Assembly (NCBI GenBank): GCA_016647705.1
Contig: CM028335.1
Coordinates: 36,810,712-36,874,711, forward strand
Direction of reading: 5' to 3'
DNA length: 64,000 nt
From: Eucommia ulmoides
Lineage: Eukaryota > Streptophyta > Magnoliopsida > Garryales > Eucommiaceae
Shown: positions 25,319 through 37,528 of the stretch, piece after piece
Position numbering within the stretch: position 1 is the stretch's first letter
Layout of the letters: each line of letters opens with the position of its first letter
Notes under the pieces: generated by a model
The model's database searches: none
Told to the model about the DNA's origin: nothing
Seen by the model: the letters and a program-made list of their open reading frames with translations, nothing else
Made by a program: the position numbers and the translations under genes

Positions 25319-27131
25319 CTATGTATATAAAATTTAAGTATGAATACTACATGATCATGTTATATACAAAAATAATATTCATATTTAAGCTAAGATCAAA
25401 GGGTGTTTCAAGAAGACATACCTACTTAGGGGATATAGTCTTCCCTAAGTAATTACCTTCCTTTACTCCTTGATCTCCTTGGTTTGAACTTGATTAGTTA
25501 CCGTCACCTTCTTAAGTTCTTTTTCAAGAACCTCAAGAACACCTACTCAGGGGAAGTAGTCTTTCCTAAGTGAATACCTCACTTTTCTCCTTTATCTTCT
25601 TGGCTTGTCTTTGATTAGTGACACCAAATTTTATCAGAATAACGACGTGTTATTCAAGAGAATTTCTTGGAAAGTCTAGCACCCAAGAGAGTTGCTCGAG
25701 CTTAGAAAGAGAATCTAGGGTTCCAAGACTTGAAAAAATGATAAACATGGACCCTCTATTTATAGGCCAAGGGCCTGCGCATTTATTAATAAGCAGACCA
25801 CACCAGTCTCTTCCTTAGGGACTATTTAGCCTAGGGGACATGCTATATTGATTTGATATTGTTTAGCATTGATCAAATTTTAGGTTCAAGGAAAGATCAT
25901 CAAAGATTTATAATCATTACCAAATGTTTTCCTAGATTTGGTAATGATTGGCAATCATTACCAATCATTACCGCTCCTCCAATCCTATTGGTTGTACATG
26001 GGTACACTAATGTCTTGATGTGACACTTTTGGTTTGGTTTAGGGGCTAAGTACCTGTTAGTTTCATAATTTTAGTTTAGTTGTTATTAATGATTTCAAGT
26101 TGCATTGAGCATGGTCTCAATGAGGCACATGGAATTTAATGAACTATGATGACTCATTACTTGGTCAGTACACATTTAGTTGATTTTATATTGAATTGGG
26201 TTAGTTTTCCTTGTAACTAACGGTTGAATTTCAAGGTTTTCAGTTAACCCTAAGATATTTTGAGAAAATATCTAGATTCAATGCATCCACCCATTCCATG
26301 TCATCCCGAAGCAATTAATGCTTGATGGGATATGCATTTAATGATCATTAAATGCATGGGTTAGGTGGAAAACCAATTTGGTTTGGTTTCGATAACAGGT
26401 AGTCACATTTCAAGGTTTTCGGTTAACTCTAGGATATTTTGATCAAAATATCTTGATACCTTGAATGTGTCCTGTCCATGTTATCCCAAAAATTTAATTC
26501 TTTACAGGATGGGTATTTAATGCTCATTAAATGCCTAATTTAGGTAGCGAACCCAATCAGTTTAGTTTCGATAATTGTTGGTCAAGACAAACTTGGTTTG
26601 CTACAATTCCAAACCAAGCCCAAGTCCTTAATCACCTTGGTGATTTAGGCCTTGTAATGACCTTTACAAGCCTTGATCAAGGTCTCTTGGATTGCTTCTA
26701 TATGGTATTTTATGTAATGTGCATAAATAAAACAAATGTTTTTAGTGTTAAACCGACAAAATTCAGTGATCGTAAATGGTTCAAGGTCAAGGTAGGTAAC
26801 CAAGGTAATTATTCGAAATATCCTATAATTAAAATCTAGTATCTAATATTTATTCATACTCAAGGCGATTTAATGAAAATCAACCTTTAATAATATCATT
26901 TTAGACCCCCTTTAAATTTAAGAATTTCGAGGTTGACCCGAAACTTTTACTTTACTGAATTTAGTCAAATTCAACAGTTTTTATGTTTTCTTATGTTTTT
27001 ATGGGTTTTTCTATATTATCTAGCGTGATCCGAAGTATGACTTCATTCCCTTCAAACCTAAGTTTAAAGTTAGTCTGAACTTGTACTTTCGATTTGACCC
27101 TAATTGGGCGAGACAAAATGTGGTGTCTACA

Positions 27132-28000
27132 AAATCGATCATTTGTATCAAGATCTAAGTCTTCTATGGTGCATGATGGTTTTCTGGTATATCGCCTTTT
27201 AGCGAAGTTTGGGTTGTTGAATTTGGGCTTTAATGTATTGTTGATTTAATGGTATAGTCATGGGAATTTGAGGTGTTTTTACCGTTGGTTCAGTGATGGC
27301 ATCGGACATCCTTGGAATAAAATTGATTTAAGCATGACACGCCAGGTTTTCTCTTACTTCATCCCTTTGATCTTATGTCGTTTGTTTTTTCTACTTATCT
27401 GTATTGAAATGTTAGTCATGAAAGAAGCATAACATATAAACAATCAGAGGTTATAGTCACTCAACAAAGCTTGAATAATCAAGTACATTTTCCATTTTTA
27501 TAAATATGTTCTTCCTTAGGAGTACGATCTTTGGCTCAATCACTTATGGGAGGTTTCAAGATTTTTAGCAACTTTATACCTTTCTTCCTTCGAATCCCGA
27601 AGTAGACAGAATCACCAGTTGAATTCCTTAATTTCTCGACTTAATCATAGCATGGTGGACTCTAGACGAACCCAAACTCCAAAGATAAATGACAAAATGG
27701 AAGAAATCCGATGTCTCCTTATTTTTATTTATTTTTTCTTTATATGTTTGCCATTTTTGCCCTTAGTGCCCTTTCAAGTTTTCACTAAGGTTGGTTGCCA
27801 CATTTTTACACCTCAGCGCTCTTTCAGGTTTTCACTAGGTTGATGGTTTTGTATCTTGCAACGATCCCTATTTTTTTGCCAATAGTACCCTTTCGGGTTT
27901 TCAACACGTCCTTAGGTCGTATTATTTTTATATCTTTTTTGCCCTCACTTCCTTTTGGTCGTGAGTCCGGGTTTATATGTTTTTCTTTTTAGGGGTAGAA
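27132..28000 (-). other. 3' non-coding part of Ogre-like element D
   Basis: This lies between the integrase end and LTR C. It contains a repeated CCCTTTC(A/G)GGTTTTCAC motif near 27765-27905. No polypurine tract is recognisable before 27131 and no gene is supported. Confidence 0.5.
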
Positions 28001-28720
28001 CTTCTAGACTGCATCATAATTTATGATCTCCAGGGACTCTTCTTCATCCATCTCTTGAAATATTAGGGCCCGATTCCCTAAAGCTTTCTTGACAACAAAC
28101 GATCCTTCCCAATTTGGTGTGAATTTTCCCTTAACATTGTCTTGGAATGTGAGATCATCTCAAGTACTACCTTGGTTGTGATTTCTGATTCTGTTTCTTT
28201 CACAAGTGATTTTAAAATTCGTATTGACATCTCGTTTTATTTTTCATAACTTTCGACCATCTTCCTTAGGATCGTCTTGATATTATTTTTAGCGACTTCA
28301 GCTATTCCACTCATCTTAGGATGATATGTTGTGGATTTCTTGTGCTCGACTTTCAACTGAGTATATATGAATTTCATCGTTCTGCCTTTGAGATTCTGGG
28401 CACCGTGATTAGGACTTGTGGTTCTCCGAAATGCAATAGGAAATTCTCCTTGAAGAACTGCATTACAGTATTTTTGGGTAACACACATGAGCAAGATCGT
28501 TTCCACCCATTTTTATGAAATAGTCGGGAACTAACAGAATGAATCGACATTCTTTTAGTCTAACATGCATGACTTTGTAGCCGACCCTACCTCCTGGAAA
28601 GATAATGGTAGTTTTATGCTATCTTCTTCGTTAACTAGGATTTGATTATGTCTGCAGAATCTATCCACAAAGGATTAAATCCAGTACCCAGTAATGTTAC
28701 CTAAGTTGATGTGGATACCA
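28001..28720 (-). pseudogene. Ogre-type integrase remnant of element D
   Basis: Broken minus-strand frames give the rve core: CRFILLVPDYFIK at about 28545, then a core ORF at 28506-28237 with KSTTYHPKMSGIAEVAKNNIK, whose Glu is the third catalytic acid. A C-terminal segment at about 28155-28010 has KFTPNWEGSFVVKKALG and EMDEEESLEIINYDAV. The catalytic TDN motif is altered to SPNH. RT and RNase H should lie at 28.7-29.1 kb in the orientation of transcription but only degenerate sequence is there, so a large internal deletion is likely. Confidence 0.72.
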
Positions 28721-29159
28721 AATAGCGTGAAGTCGACTTTTGGGTCCACTCCATTTAGTAGTGGTAATGCTATCTTTTTCTTTATTTGATGGAAAACTTA
28801 TGCATTATGATGTCGGTCAATAGTCCTATTATCGCATTGTATGGCTATGTGAATAGATTCTGGTATTTCTTCAATAGGGCTAACGGGTCTTCTCTTTCTG
28901 GGTGATTTTTCGTCCTTGGTTTCTTCGAATTCTTTCGGGTCTCCTAGATTTACTATTTTTTAGGCTCGGCTTGGCTCAAAATGGTTTGTTCCTCAGATTG
29001 TTCTAAAGCTCTTCGGACTTCCTCGGTGTTCTCAGGAATGGGGTCATATTTTGTTTCGATTTCCATTAACTCTCAATTTATTTCCTTATCTAGATTATAC
29101 TCTTCGAGAAGATGTTTTTCTCTATCGTATGGATGTATAAGAGATTATTTGGGCTCATG

Positions 29160-30182
29160 AAAAGTAAAAATAAAATATGATTCTAAATATATTAGTTTCT
29201 AGCATAACTAATATTTCAATACAAAAAGCAAAATTTCAAAAAACAAAAAGGGCCTAGGGATAGGATGATCTTGACTATCTAGTGGCCAGTTAGATATGAG
29301 ATAGATCTTGCTACTTTTTGATCACCAAGGTCCTCGGTGCACTACGATTGGGTGAGCTTCCCAGTTACCAAGGTTGATAGTTGATTCAGTTGCTCCAATA
29401 TCGTACTCTTTACTTTTCTCTCCGCCTAGAATACTGCAGACAAAACCCTTTGGCCACAACACTGGTGAGCTAAATCCAACGAGTTCGGTATTCGCTCTTA
29501 TTTCCTTTGTTGTCTTCTTGTTTCAGTATTTTTTCGAAATCACTTTATAGCTAGTGAGAGTGATTTAAAAGTCTACCTAGTTGGTTTAAGAGAAATTTTT
29601 GGCTTCTACCCATACTGTCTTGGGTAACTTTTAATCGGTCTTTCAAATTCTAATATTGTCTTTAGGATCTTTTTCCCAGTCTCATCCAATCATGTTGACA
29701 GTCGGGGCTAGGTTGTTATGCTTCGGTAGCGGGTTTCGCTGATAATTGGACAGAGATGTCTTCCTATCTTTCAGGAAGCTTATTACCTTAGCTTATATGA
29801 TGTTATCTATCTTGTGTCATGGGTTGTAAGAGTTGTAAGTATGGTGTCCGACTGCCTTAGAGTAATATATGTAGAATTGGTTAGGGTTGAATTTTGGGTT
29901 GTTAGAGTTTGGATGGTTTTGGGGATTTGGTACAAGCAATTTGTTCTTGACGCACTCTTTGAAAATTTGAGAGAATGGTACTGGTAGAATGGTGAATTGT
30001 CATTGTTTTTTAAGTAGGCGATTGGGTCTAGAATTTTGACAATTTTGGCTAAAGTTAAAAGATGTTAGGGTAGATGGTAGTGGAGCTTTATAGGGAATTA
30101 GGTATGGGTAGAGATTGTACACGGGTGCTTGAAATGGTGATTGGATATTTTTCTCATTTTTCTATCCTTGGATAACCATTGA
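29160..30182 (-). pseudogene. Ogre-type gag, copy D, C-terminal part
   Basis: This is the homologue of 12200-13100 (copy B) and 18880-19780 (copy C) at nucleotide level, including the CAATCATGTTGACAGTCGG stretch at about 29690. It is heavily decayed. It is cut at 30182 by the solo LTR and resumes at 32874. Confidence 0.7.
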
Positions 30183-30390
30183 TGTAAGACCCTAATTTTC
30201 ACGCATATATAATCATTAGCTGCATTCTAGAACATTTAGAAAATAACGGGATAAATTGTGTTAAGTAATATTTATTTAAAAAAAAAATTAGGGGTAAAAT
30301 TAATAATTTTAAGAATATAATTCTGATTTGGGTTTAAATAACAATTTAAAGATAATTTAGGGGGAGCTTTATGTAATTTAGGACAAGTAA

Positions 30391-30456
<66 letters not shown>

Positions 30457-32868
30457 AGGTGGATGATCTCATTACCCACTATATGTATATATGTATATAT
30501 ACATCCATTTATGCATTACACGGGAGTCTCAAAAGAAGAAGAAAAAAAAGAGAAAACAAAGAGAAGCGGGTTGGCATTATGCAGTCAGCGTGGAGGTGTG
30601 TGTTTCGTTGACGAAGTGGGGTATGTTGTTCTGTCCGGCGGTGTGTGCTCGGTCCGGTGGGGTGTGGGTTGTCGATCGTCGGCAGTGTGGGTGTGGGTGT
30701 GTGGTTCAAACGATTGTGTGTGGGTGTGTGTTGTCGGTTGGTCGTCGACGGTGTGTGGGTGTGTTCGTCCTGTGAATTGCATGTGTGTGTGAAGTCATCG
30801 ATCGGCTGTTGTGTGTCGTCCGTCGGCCGTTGCTGTGTATACAGGTCGTTAGTTGAGTGTGTGTGTGTGTGTGTGTTCGTTCAGCTGGTGTGTGTGTTTC
30901 ATTGACGATATGAGGGTATGTGTTGTGGGTCGACGGTTGTGTGCGTGTGTGTGTAATCGTCGGTGTGTGTATGTGTTGGTGATTAGTTCGTTGTATGTGG
31001 GTATATGTTGATTGTCAGTTGTGTATGTGTGTATGTTCGGTTGCTGGAGTGCTGGCGGTGTGTGTGTGTTGGTCGGCCGGTGTGAGTAAAGTGTATGGGG
31101 TGTCGGCTGAAACAAAAAAGAAATAGGGGAGAGAGAGAGTCGGCTAAACCAAGAGTAGAAACCCAAAACAGAAAAAGAGGATTGTCGCTGCGGCGGTGAG
31201 ATCCGTCGTCTCGGTAGTGAGATCCATTGACCAAAACAAAAAAAAGAAGAAAAAAAGAAAAAAAAAAAAAAAAAAAAAGAAAAAGAAAAAAGGAAAAAGA
31301 AAAAAAAAAAACAAAATTCAAAAATCAACCTCTCGGCAGGCGGAAAATTCGAAACAGGTAAAATTTCAATCGGTTATTATTTTGGTAAATTAAATTATTA
31401 GTATTAAAATTTTCGTAATTGTGATAATAATTTTTGTAACCGTTAATCTGAATAATTTTGTACAGTAAATATTAACATAGCAGAACAGACGAAATAATAA
31501 TTTTGCATAATTAAATTTGGAGAAATTGTGCATTTTAGGGCCACGCATTACATGTTAGGTTATTTTAAATAAAATATTAATTTAGACCCTATCACTATTA
31601 GGTTCACAGGCGCCAGCGTCTCGATAGATTTTGGACGGTAGTATTTTTGCAGTGCGGAAATCGAGGTGAGTGTATTGTCTTCTATGTAAATTTATAAATT
31701 TTGTTTTCATATAAATTGTGGGGAAAAAAATGTTTATTAAAATTGGACGATTTTATGACTTATGTAAATCAAGTAGATTTTAAATGTAGAAGGTGATTTT
31801 TATCCGACTATGCCATAGTTTTGATCCTGTCAGGAGGGTATGACTTGCGGGATGGTTTTGACCTATTAGGAGGGCACGTCCTACAGGTAGTTGATTATTG
31901 TTATTGACCTGTCAGGAGTGTCGGTCCTACGGGTGGTTAATTATTATAACGTGTCAGGAGGATTAGTCCTGCAGGTAGTTGTTGATATTATAACCTGTCA
32001 TGAGGGTTAGTCTTGCAGGAGGTTATTGATATTATAACTTGTTAGGAGAGTTAGTCCTGCAGGTGATTATTAATATTATGACCTGTCAGGAGGATTAGTT
32101 CTGCAGGTGGTTGATTGACCCGTCAGGAGTGCAACTCCTACGGGTAGTACCCCTACCATTGAGGATAATAAATGACCCTAGCACTGATAGTCACATTAGA
32201 TGGCACAGTTGTACAGGTTACGGTACTATTGTAACTCCCGATCGTGAGGTAAAAACGATCCTATGGATAATAGGAGAGTGGTGTGTGGTATTTTATTATA
32301 TGACGAGGTGCTTGGATTTGTTGATTTAAAATGATTAGGCTGGTTGACTTAAAATGTTTGGATTGGGTATTTTAAATATATTAGTTTATTTCATTGGTGA
32401 CAGGGAACCGGATTTTCGTATGGTACGTGGTTATATTATATTATATTATATTTTGAAACGTGGTGTTTAATACTTATGCTTGATCCATAAAAATATTTTT
32501 TATATTATGAAGACAGTACACCGATAAAATATTTGGTTTCAGGTGCCGCAGCTAGGAGTGGGTCCACTACTGGCACTAGGTAGAGTTCAGAAGTAGTGTC
32601 ATTTTGGGAGTGGGCCAATTAGAGGCGAACCGTGGAAGGTTCAATATTTCGTGATTTTTGTTGTGTATATATTTGGGACGGGTGTGTCCCTATATTTTTG
32701 TTAATGAGTAAATAAGGATTATTTTTGGAAAACAATATATTGATAGCGGTGCGCGTGCGTCTGAATATGTATATAAATGTGTGTATGTATTTGGTTGATT
32801 GGTCAGGAAGTGTCATACAGACGTTACGCCCGGCCTCGGGCGATGGGGGCCCGGGGTGGGGTGTGACA
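30183..32868 (+). mobile_element. Tekay/Del-like solo LTR (2686 bp) with 5-bp target duplication
   Basis: It starts TGTAAGACCCTAATTTTC and ends GGGGTGGGGTGTGACA. Both ends are characteristic of Tekay-type chromovirus LTRs. ATTGA flanks it on both sides (30178-30182 and 32869-32873), and the interrupted gag continues directly across, so this is a solo LTR left by LTR-LTR recombination. Inside are (AAT)n/(AAAT)n at 30387-30460, a GT-rich stretch at 30595-31095, A/AG tracts at 31225-31315 and a tandem array at 31825-32145. The long valine/cysteine- or histidine/threonine-rich frames over the GT stretch are not genes. Confidence 0.9.
31825..32145. repeat. Tandem array, about 45 bp x 7-8, palindromic core
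   Basis: Units read CCTGTCAGGAGG..TAGTCCTGCAGGTGGTTATTGATATTATAA. Each contains CCTG(T)CAGGA followed by TCCTGCAGG, which can pair. The array lies inside the solo LTR, so it is part of that family. Confidence 0.82.
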
Positions 32869-32873
32869 ATTGA

Positions 32874-34600
32874 TACCTCAAGATTTTTTTTCTTAGAGGT
32901 GTTAACTTTTTGACATCATTATCAACTGGTTTTTGTATTCTACCAATTCGGATGCCTTCCACGAACTACTCTCCCTAGAGTATTATGTCAGAAAATGGAC
33001 CTTCAACGTATTGAAAAGAGGTTCATAATAAGGGTAAGGCTTGACCTGGACGAACATTTGGACTATTTTAGATTCCTTCATTGGTGATATTACTTATATT
33101 ACTTTGTCTCTCCAACGAACGACAAACTCTCGGAAGCTTTCACCATTTTTTCTAATCAATGTTTGGAGAGAGATTTTGTCGGGAAAAATCTCCTAAGTAT
33201 AGCCATATTGTTCACAGAGAACCTTGACTATGTTAAAGAATGTCTTCACCTTTGAATGTTCTATTGTTGAATACCAACGAACGGCAGATCTGTCTAATGA
33301 TTGCTACAAAAGCTGAATGGCTAACATTTCGTTATGGATATACACCTTTATTTCATTCTTGTATTGTTAGATGTGTCAATCTAGACACCCTATCCCATCG
33401 TACTCCATGAATATGGGCATGGTAAAGTAATCAAAAAACTTCACTTGAGGTACCGAGGATAAATCAAAATATTGGGCATTGACTCCTGATTCTCCCTTCT
33501 TTATCCATTGGAGTTCTTTTTCCAACTGCAGTAACTTTTCGATCAATGGAGAGGTCTTCTTGGATTTCTCTTTCACCTCCTTTTCGAATCGGTCATTTGT
33601 TTCTGGTATAACTGGGCTAAGCATTTGGTTTAGCTGAGGTCGTGCTTAGATTTGAGTCAGTCACAATCGAAGTGATTTATGGTTGAGGTCCAATTGGGAT
33701 TGATTCTCCAGTAGTAAGGCTAGGGCCTCAGAAGCTAGGAGGCTAATGTATCATTGTTGGTTCTATAGGACCCAAAGTTTGAGCTAATGCTACAGAGATT
33801 TGTTGAGACTGATGGATTTGTTGCAAAAGTTTTGTTAAGTGACGGACGGATTCTTTTAATAAAACTACATCCTTTTTTATTTGGGATACCCCAACAGGTT
33901 CATTCCTCTATGTCTTCTATTTGGATAGTCTATCTTGCTTGCGCATGAGTATGAACTAGTGAACGGGAGATGGGAGGTTTTCTACACCGAGAAATTTTTC
34001 TAACTCGACAAAAGTCGTGTCAGTATTATAGCTTACAAAGACGTTTGGGTTTAACCATGACTCAGTTTGATACGCAATTTCCATTACTTCCAAATTTTAT
34101 AGTTTACAATCACATCGAATTTTGACATGACTACCCCACAGATGGGGTGCCCTTTCCTTTTACAGACTCAATTGACACTTTTTATTTGGGCGAATGAAAA
34201 TCTCGTATCAATTCTTTGTCATTATCAACCTCAAACTAAAGCAACATCTGAGTCCGGACAAAACGAAGTTTCCAAGTCTAATAAAACATCGTTTAGTCAT
34301 AATAAGGATTCTTATTGTTCTTTCCCATTGCTTGTTCAACAATTAATGTTTTTTGAACAGTTTTCAGACTATGACCAAGGTCATAGGTAAAGAAGAATGA
34401 CAATTCTTAATTGGCTCTCTCATTCTTTACTAGTCCTAGAGATCTTATTTTTGTATGGTTTTAGGGCAACATATATACTGACAACAAGATAAATGTATCT
34501 TTCCAAGATAGTGTCCTAAGTACAGCAGGATTTTGGGTATCCTCTATCTTAGGCTCACTATATGTGGTTCATGGATTTTGGGTATCCTCTATCTTGTCCT
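32874..34600 (-). pseudogene. Ogre-type gag, copy D, N-terminal part and leader
   Basis: This continues gag D after the solo LTR. The Gag core homologue is at about 33340-32940. The N-terminal segment at 33624-33376 has KEKSKKTSPLIEKLLQLEKEL and SSVPQVKFFDYFTMP, aligning with copy C. Leader sequence follows to about 34600, where homology with copies B and C stops; the primer-site end of the leader is lost. Confidence 0.72.
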
Positions 34601-34765
34601 AATCGGAACGGTTCTTCGATTCAACGGGCAAACCAGTTTGAACTGGCCGGTTGGCCGATTTTAGGGGTAAAATAGTTTTAGGGGTTCTTCCGGACAAGAA
34701 ACTGAGCCGGTCGGTAGTTCAACCAGTTGAACCGGTTGGTCTGGTTTAGTTTTTAAAGCATTACG
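34600..34765. repeat. CCGGTT-rich segment
   Basis: This is a short segment of repeated CCGGTT, GGCCGGTT and CAACCGG words in both orientations (for example AACCAGTTGAACCGGTTGG). A similar segment lies at about 45095-45285 in intron 1. It resembles the ends of common plant MITEs, but I cannot set boundaries or see a target duplication. Confidence 0.45.
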
Positions 34766-35166
34766 TCCAGTCCCCCGATCTCTACGAACATTCACAATCC
34801 ACTAAACCCCTTGATTCCTTTACCAGGTAAGAACCAACTCTCTCTCACTTATCCTTTTCACAGGGAATGATGAACATTCACAAATCACTCAAAAATAATT
34901 CAATTACAGGATGGATCAAAACCTAATTCTTTTCAAGAGAAAAGAATAACCTAACATTTTTACCAGGACAAAGATGAAACCCTAATTTTTTTCATAGGAA
35001 AAAAAATAAAACCTAGCTACCCTGACTTGATATCGTCCCAAATGTGTCTAATCACTCAAACTCACAAATACAAAAAAGATGAGTTTTTTTCCCACGAAGA
35101 GCTTTTACCACCTTAATATGAATATACTCAATTAATATCCCTAAATATTTATTATATAATAGATAA
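34766..35166 (+). mobile_element. TGTTG-type LTR E3, left fragment
   Basis: It is colinear with about 23440-23900 of E1 (CCAGTCCCCCGA.CTC, then CTTTACCAGGTAAGAACC) but more diverged and lacking its 5' end. It is interrupted by E2 at 35167 and continues at 37276. Confidence 0.65.
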
Positions 35167-37275
35167 TGTTGGCTCAGTAGAATACCTAAGATGGGGTAAA
35201 TTGGGTAATTAAAAATATATCCGAATAAAACTTGATAAATCAAATAATTAATTTTTAGCCTAAATTAATTATTATCTTTATAACACAACGGAATAATATG
35301 ATCAATCTAAGTGCACACCCAAACAACAAAAATAACAAAATAATAATGCAGCACACAAAAGATTTATACTGGTTCACCAAGCTACTATTAGCTAATTCAG
35401 TCCTCCGAGCTCTACGGAGGTCGCACCCACTAAAATCAAAATCCCTTTAAAGGTAAGAACCAAACCCACACACAGATTCTTTTACAGGCTCATAATCAAC
35501 CTTTACAATTTCTTTTTCTCAGGCTAAGGAAAAACCTCTACTTTTTACAGGTTAAAGAATAACCTAATTATTTTTAACACTAAGGCACAAGAATAAAAAC
35601 CTCACAAAACACTCCAACTATCCTTTTCACAGGTAAGGGTGAAACCTTTACAAAACACTCACACTAATTCTATTCAGAAAGAATTAATACCTCAATCTCT
35701 TTACAAGAAGAGACTGAAACCCAACTACCCTTGATTAAATATATCTAATGATATTTAACCCGTCACAACTCACCAATACAAAAATTGATAAATAGTAAAT
35801 CTCACTCGGAGCTTCTATCATCCTAGATAAACAATAACTCAATTAATTTTCCAACTAGTAATAGAAATATGTGAGATACAAAAATCTGATTTTAACAAGA
35901 TATGGGTAGCAAATTGGAGCATGTAATCAGATTCAATAAATTGTTTGAAATAATATTTTCTTCAAAAATCAAAAATAATTTCTAAGATCAATTTCCAAAA
36001 TATAAAATAATAAACAATAAATAATATGGAAAGATCTCACTCGGAATCCACAGAAATAATGATTAGAATAATATAATTTCAAATCCGGTATCAACAAGAA
36101 TAGATCGTAATCGATTATCAAAATTATTCTTAGAATAACTCACAATAATGTAGAATACTAACTCTTACAAAAGCTCTCTCAAAATTATATAGAATGATTA
36201 ACTCTCTTAGAATGATTCACTTCTCTAATAAAATTCGTAAGTTTATTTAAAGGAACATGTAATCAGTCTTCTAATGGCTAATTTACAAGTGTCATGACAA
36301 TAAAAAGCTCTTATAAACCCTTTATAACATAAAGACTTCATTTAAGTTCAATTTTACTTAATAACAACTTTCAAAACACCCAATTAAACCTCAAAGTATT
36401 TCTCAATTAAAATAAATAAGTATAAAATATATGTTAAGTATCAAATTGATAAACATTAATATTTAATTAACCATATTGAAAGGATTTGATTAGTGTATGA
36501 ACCATATCTGAAATATAGAGAATATCGTCGAAATCTCTCTCAAATCCTAACAAAAAATGGCTACTTTTGGATTTAAACTCAAATCAAATAGTATCTTGAA
36601 ACTACGTGTTCAGTCGGCTGCCCAGTCGACTGAAAGATACTGGAAGTAGCTCATGCAATTCATCGGTCGACTGCTCGTTCGACTCTTCGATTAAGAGAGT
36701 TTGTCATGCGTTCATCGGTCGACCTGTCAGTCAACTCTTCGATTCAGAGAGTTTAGTTGTTTTCACCGGTCGACTTGTCAGTCGACTCTTCAATTTAGAG
36801 AGTTTAGCCACCATTAGCCGGTCGACTCTTCAGTCAACAACTCCCTTCTAGATCTTTTCTCTGATCTCGTTTTTTACTCACTTTCTTTTATGATTTTGCT
36901 CCTTTATCCATTTTTATCGTTAAATAAGCTCCATTTATATTCTTATATTCTATTTTAGTCATTCAAAAATATTTCTTTTCAATTCACATAGGAGCAAATA
37001 ATTACACTTAACCAAAACACACATAAAAGATAAAATTCATTTTGTGCCATGTGTGTGTTCCTAAATAGGATATTAAGAGTTAAGATTTACCTGAGTTGTT
37101 TTTCCTAATTTCTTCAAACTCTTAATTCCTCATCATCATCTTGATATCTTTATGTGGCATCTATTCAATTTGACGTCTTCATTACTGGAACTTTAAATCT
37201 CTGAAACACTCAATTAAACATTAGTTCCACCAAAACATCAATACTTAATTGTTCATCAAAATCTTAGGATCAACA
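35167..37275 (+). mobile_element. TGTTG-type solo LTR E2 (2109 bp)
   Basis: It starts TGTTGGCTCAGTAGAATACC and ends GGATCAACA, and is a near full-length relative of E1. The GTCGAC minisatellite is at 36610-36840. The immediate flanks GATAA and GGTAC do not match, so no target duplication is visible. It sits inside the older relative E3. Confidence 0.78.
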
Positions 37276-37528
37276 GGTACAATGTGAGGTAATTCAAATC
37301 CGATTAATAGATAATATGGGTAGCACAAATTTGGCACGTAATCAAATAAACAGGCAAAAATCACTGAAAAATATTTTTAATTTTTTAAGTTCAAAAATGA
37401 TTTTTCTAACAATCCTAAACTAAGAAATCAATATAAATAAAATTTTAAATGGAATTAAAAATCTTGGATAGATTTCACTGGGAAAACACTAAAGACAATG
37501 ATAATGTAGTAAGTAGAACTCATATCGG
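37276..37528 (+). mobile_element. TGTTG-type LTR E3, right fragment
   Basis: It continues E3 after E2: ATATGGGTAGCACAAATTTGGCACGTAATCA is the homologue of 23947-23980 in E1. It ends flush against the TGACGCACC end of LTR D at 37529, so a deletion junction is likely. Confidence 0.62.

Larger units (their letters stand above)
22220..27131 (-). mobile_element. Ogre-like LTR C, interrupted by a 2.1 kb LTR
   Basis: The left end TGATGCACCCTGG and the right end GTGGTGTCTACA give TG..CA ends on the minus strand. Removing the insertion at 23204-25318 plus one 5-bp target copy leaves about 2.8 kb, comparable with LTR A. Modules lie at 22860-22940 and 22980-23053. A minus-strand TATA box, CTATAAATAG, is at 25756-25765. 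The LTR is positioned both as 5' LTR of copy C (primer site on its left) and as 3' LTR of the element to its right (integrase tail at 28 kb), as expected for a tandem array sharing LTRs. Confidence 0.8.

Noticed and set aside
30463-31328. Several overlapping frames rich in Val/Cys/Gly or Pro/Thr/His
   Set aside because: They come from GT-rich and A-rich simple sequence inside the solo LTR; no domain, and all frames are equally open.
31825-32145. Regular 45-bp spaced palindromic units resembling a CRISPR array
   Set aside because: Spacers are related to each other, the units lie inside a plant LTR, and no cas genes are near.
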